A stretch of DNA of 64,000 bases, taken from NCBI RefSeq assembly GCF_011386835.1, contig NC_088797.1, positions 62,397,587-62,461,586 on the forward strand. Reading direction: 5' to 3'. Shown one piece after another: positions 59,891-64,000 of the stretch. The DNA is from Chrysemys picta bellii. Lineage: Eukaryota > Chordata > Testudines > Emydidae. Position 1 is the stretch's first letter; each line of letters opens with the position of its first letter. A program made the translations under genes and the position numbers. The notes below the pieces were generated by a model, which did no database searches, was not told where the DNA came from, and saw only the letters and a list, made by a program, of their open reading frames with translations.

Positions 59891-62800
59891 ATGAACGATT
59901 CCTTCCCAGACATCACAGAAAACTGTCTGCAACTCAAGGTTGAAATGTTTTGAGAGAGACACAAATGTTTCAGGATCTGATACAGACCAGAATCCCTGAA
60001 GCTCTGCTGTCTTGTTCCTTCATAAGCCTGGCTCCAGGATCAGTCAGCCAGCAGCCAAAAGCATCAAGTGGTATCACTTGCTAAGAACGAAGGCCAGGAC
60101 TGAAGTGAATTGGTCCTTCTGAGCAAGGAGGCTCACCCTTTGCCTGCCAGCTCTGTCCCTGGGCTCTACCGGGCTCTCATTTTCATGGGAACTAAACTTA
60201 ACCATCTCATCTGATATTGGCAGTGAAGAGTCTGGTGGGGAGTTTTCAACCTCCTCTCAGCCTTCTCAGAACACTGGTGATTATTACACTGCACCAGATA
60301 TGCTCCTTGGCTTGCACTCTGAATGGGGAAAGAAGAATACGAACATATGGCTAAGGAGAGTGCACGGCAGAGCTGGAAAGTCCCTCCTACTCCTAGAAAG
60401 ACGAAGGGGAGAGAAAGCCCACTTGTGGATGTAGAGCACTCATATATATTTGGGAGGCACGGAGATAGCACATGTATGTAATGATTTATTTACTTGTCAT
60501 GTGTTATTCAGCCGCATTGTGTCACTGTGTGCTGTATAGAGCTCCAGCCAGGGTGTGATCTCTGGTAAACAAGGGAGACAAAGCTGGGACTGGAGCTGGG
60601 TGGAAGCCTGTTTGCTTGCCTCTATTGCTGTAGCCATTTTCTCCAACAAATGCCTCCTGTTTAACATGGACTGTGATTCTCGCAATCATTCATGGCAGTG
60701 AACGGTGCAGCACTGATAAGACAGATGCAACATTCTGCATCCTCTCCCTCCCCTCCCCACCCCGTCAAAGGGAGAGCAGAATCTCAGGGCCGAGATGCAT
60801 CAGGCAGACAAGCATGGAATGCCAACCTCTAGGATCTTCTTTTCCTTCCTACTTGTGCCCCATCTTACATATGCTGTACAGGCTCAATGGAGGGACAGAG
60901 AGACTGCATATCATGGCTGAGACTGGAGCTCTATTTCAGAGGGAGTAGTGTGCAAATGTAAACTTATGGGAGTGAGGAGACTTTGGCCACTCCCTCCAGT
61001 TTGCAAAAATCCTTAGTGCTGAAATATCACATGGGGAGCTGAGAAGCTTCAGAATTTCTCCTGCATCCCAGTTCTGTTACATACACACAGTTCACTTAAG
61101 GGTATGTCCTGCCGACCTGCCACCTCCACAGCAGCACTCACACAGTGGGAAGGGGAGGGGGGGATCATGCTGCAGAGAGGGGCTCTGTGGCTGGGGCACT
61201 GTGCCATTGCACACCAGCACACCAGGGGGAGGGCGGGGGGAGGGGAAGAAAGAATCAGGGAGAGAGCTGGATGCATTAGCCATCCACTCTCCCCACCACC
61301 CTGGAGCAGGCAAGGACGAGTTGCAAGTGATTCTACAGCCCTGAATTTGTAACAGCAGCTGCAAAGTGGCTCCCCAACTGCTCTGTGGCTCTCTGGAGAG
61401 GATCTCTTCACTTCAGCCCCTGCCAAGGTCCCTGGCAGCACACAGCTCATGCATCAGGGAAACATCTTCATGCCAGTCCTGGACCAATGATCTGACACTG
61501 CTGCTGCCTCTCACTGCTGCACCACCAACCTGCCCTCTCCCAGCAGCGCCAGAACCACTCAGTGGCACCTAGAAGCCACAAACACCAACCCCCCTGCACA
61601 ACCAGCTCTTCGGGTGGGGGTGTGCCTGCATGGACTTGGGAAGAGGAGGGGTGGGCACATCTCTTTACACTAAGGATGACGTCTGTGCTTGGAGTATAAC
61701 ATCTGGGCTTGTCTGAAGGCCGAATCCTCCCTTCATGTGCCCACAGCAAACATGGCAGCTTCCGCCTCACGCATGCAGAGAAGGGTGCAGTTGACCGGGT
61801 GCAGTAAAGGCAGGTTGGTGGCAGAGGCAGTATCTGCCATAGCAAATGCTGCCACGTTTAAGGAGGGCCTCTTGGCGAACTTGGTCTTGGCATTGCCCCT
61901 TTAAGGTGCACATTGTTCTCGGCTATTGGAGCCTGTGTCCTTGGAGGCGAGCGGGAATGGCTTTCCAGTGTAGAACACGTCCATTCCAGTGTCACTTCCA
62001 CTGGAGGAGAGCTTTGCTCTGACTTGAGACCTTGCCTGCCAGCCACAATTCTGTCAGCAGTCTTGAAATGCCCTGAAATAGAGGTGTGCAGTGAGAACAC
62101 TGACGGAGCCTTCCTCTAGCAGTGGATCTGGCGCTGGGTGAACAACGGACCCTCCTCTTATAGCATGAGAGCACAGCATGTCTCATGGGAAACTACAGAC
62201 CTGGTCACCTCTATGTGAGAGCGTCCCATTTAACGGATGGGCTGTGATCGCATGGCACATCTCTCAGCTCTCCCGCCTGACTGCTGTATGCTCCGACCCC
62301 GTTATTAATAGATTAATATTAATATTAATCTCTCTTGGCCGGATGAGAGAATACTGCTTTCCCAGACAATCTTTCCCTCGTAGACAGAGCAGGCAGAGTT
62401 TCCATCCCTTCACAAACCCCCTTAGGCCAAACTTCAAAGCTGATGTGCAAGCTGATGCCCATATCCAGCGTGGGGTGGATACGAAAGGAGGCTGCTGTGG
62501 CGTCCTGACATCCCGAGGAGCAGTAAGAAGGTGTTGATTAGATTAGAAAGCGGGAGTCTGATTTACGCCTCCTTGCACCCCATTAGCAGCTTTATTTGCT
62601 ACATTCTTCTCCCTTGGCCCCTTGTTGTGTAAGTGACACCAGCATACACCCAGGTAACCTCAGAGGTGACGTGGGGGTGGGGGTTACATTGGTGTGAGGC
62701 TAGACGGAGCCTGCTCTGTCCCATCACGGATGAGCAAGGGAGGGCTGGAGGGTGTGGTAACTTACACCAATTTAGACATACGCTACATCCAGATCTACCT

Positions 62801-63089
62801 CTGAGTTTGGCTCCTTGTGCAATTTCACACTAGATGTAGAAAGGCCAATATATTGTCTCATATTAGGACACAGTTAGCAATCTCTATCGTTTCAGTCTAG
62901 CCATGTACATATGTCAAAAGGTTTTGCCCATATTATTCAAAGCATAGCACAGGAATGAACTCACCCGTTGACTTCAAATGCCAGAGACTAGCTAATTAGC
63001 CCAGAACTATCCAGACAGCACCACACGTTGTTGTTGTTGTTTTTTTCTTCACAACAGTAATGAGAAAGAAGGCAGGATTTTCATTTTAA

Positions 63090-63205
63090 TCTATTTTGTG
63101 GCAGGTTTAGGAGTCACAGACCAGGACCCCAGTGTGCTCGGTGCTGTACAAACACAGAATGAAAAGACAGTCCCTGCCCCATAGATCTTACAATCTACGT
63201 AATTT
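63090..63205 (-). mobile_element. MIR-related fragment, reverse orientation
   Basis: GTGCTGTACAAACACAGAAT and GACAGTCCCTGCCCCATAGA, with CTTACAATCTACG, match the reversed 3' segment of the same SINE class. Confidence 0.5.
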
Positions 63206-64000
63206 TTACTTCTTGCAGCCCCCAAAACTGCTGCTGAAGCTCAATCAAACACTGTAGCTAAACTCTGCCTTGCATAGATTTATGAATGATTATTATGTTG
63301 GTAGCTGTGCAGGTAAACAAGTCTGATGCTTCAGGGCATCAGCTGATAACCTGAAGGGGTCAGGAAGGACCATTTCCCTCATATGTAGCCAGTTGACCAG
63401 GTGCAATTGTGGAATTTTCCCATCATCTGAGGCCACTGGGTATTGGCTGCCTCCAGGGGTGGGTAAATAGATTTATTGGACCAATAATTTTGTCTGATAT
63501 GGCAAAATCCTAAGGCACTCAATGCAAAGTAGTTACAGGAGGATGAAAATATGTTTGTTAAAGATATTTCCTCTGCCCTTACATTGAATGGATCATCATT
63601 TAGGATAAAGGAATAGGGATAAGATAAAAAAAGAACCTCACATCTGAATGTAATTGAATTGTGTGTGTGTGTGTAATTTGAATCCCCTTACTCCAAATCT
63701 GTCCCTACAGTTTTAACTCAAGAATTCATTCCAAAACTAGGAAGTACCTAATTTTCTGTTTCAATTTAGATGCAGCTGATCTTTCTTGTGAAATTTAAAT
63801 GATTTCAGGTCCAAGATCTCATGAGAAAAATTTACAAAGTTTCAGCACCACTGACCCCAATTCCTGTGTCTGATTCAGCATCAAACCTAATCCAGAAACA
63901 AATATCTCCACAGGCAAAACTTCCATTGACTTCAGTGGAGCCAGGATTTCCTCCCAGAAATATAGGTCTAAGGTAAAATTTTCCAAAGCACCTAAATGAT

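Larger units (their letters stand above)
29761..64000. other. Intergenic DNA upstream of CXCL12
   Basis: No gene supported. Beyond the elements listed separately, I see nothing specific in 29761-30750, 31370-33590 (AT-rich), 34121-35850, 37511-40120 (except the AT-rich repeat at 38570-38925), 42120-44320, 48531-49025, 49331-49985, 51031-53250, 53441-54840, 55566-56700 and 59965-63080. A GT microsatellite lies at about 63660-63675. Confidence 0.55.

Overview
The window looks like nuclear DNA of a turtle. The evidence is a tRNA-derived SINE of the tortoise Pol III type (598-766 on +, 3968-4140 on -), many CR1 LINE pieces (one almost complete), multi-headed MIR/CORE-SINE copies, several hAT and Harbinger-type DNA transposons, Penelope-like insertions with inverted ends, and one chemokine gene whose protein is close to the bird form. 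No prokaryotic or viral gene organisation is present.

The only protein-coding gene I can support is CXCL12 (stromal cell-derived factor 1), on the minus strand. Its four coding exons run from right to left: exon 1 (29258-29198, signal peptide), exon 2 (23357-23240), exon 3 (20005-19915, containing the alpha stop codon) and a terminal beta exon (12301-12286, four codons and a stop). Exon lengths of 61, 118 and 87 nt, the phases and all splice sites fit the vertebrate gene. They give an 89-residue alpha precursor and a 93-residue beta precursor. The alpha stop codon lies inside the splice donor used for beta, so one short sequence decides between the isoforms. A CpG-rich block (about 28050-29760) with a TATA-like box covers the promoter. 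An AT-rich stretch with two AATAAA signals on the minus strand near 8.9-9.0 kb is the probable end of the long beta 3' UTR.

Layout: 1-8886 is 3' intergenic DNA with hAT elements, SINEs, a CR1 fragment and a degenerate minisatellite. 8887-12285 is the inferred beta 3' UTR. 12302-29197 holds the three CXCL12 introns, which contain a 1,647-bp snap-back hAT element (15768-17414) and a 224-bp Penelope-like hairpin (27728-27951). 29400-64000 is upstream intergenic DNA dominated by transposons: a foldback repeat (33600-34120), a Penelope-like element carrying two nested insertions (41010-42107), a CR1 interrupted by a hAT that is itself interrupted by another hAT (45655-48530), and a 3.2-kb CR1 with nearly complete ORF2 (56707-59890).

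The most unusual material is in the mobile elements. Three inverted-end insertions flanked by direct repeats of 9, 11 and 14 bp carry decayed hammerhead-ribozyme-like cores. There is also a hAT whose two ends are both the transposase 3' end, still bounded by a perfect 8-bp target duplication. Apart from CXCL12, I found no other gene, RNA gene or CRISPR array.
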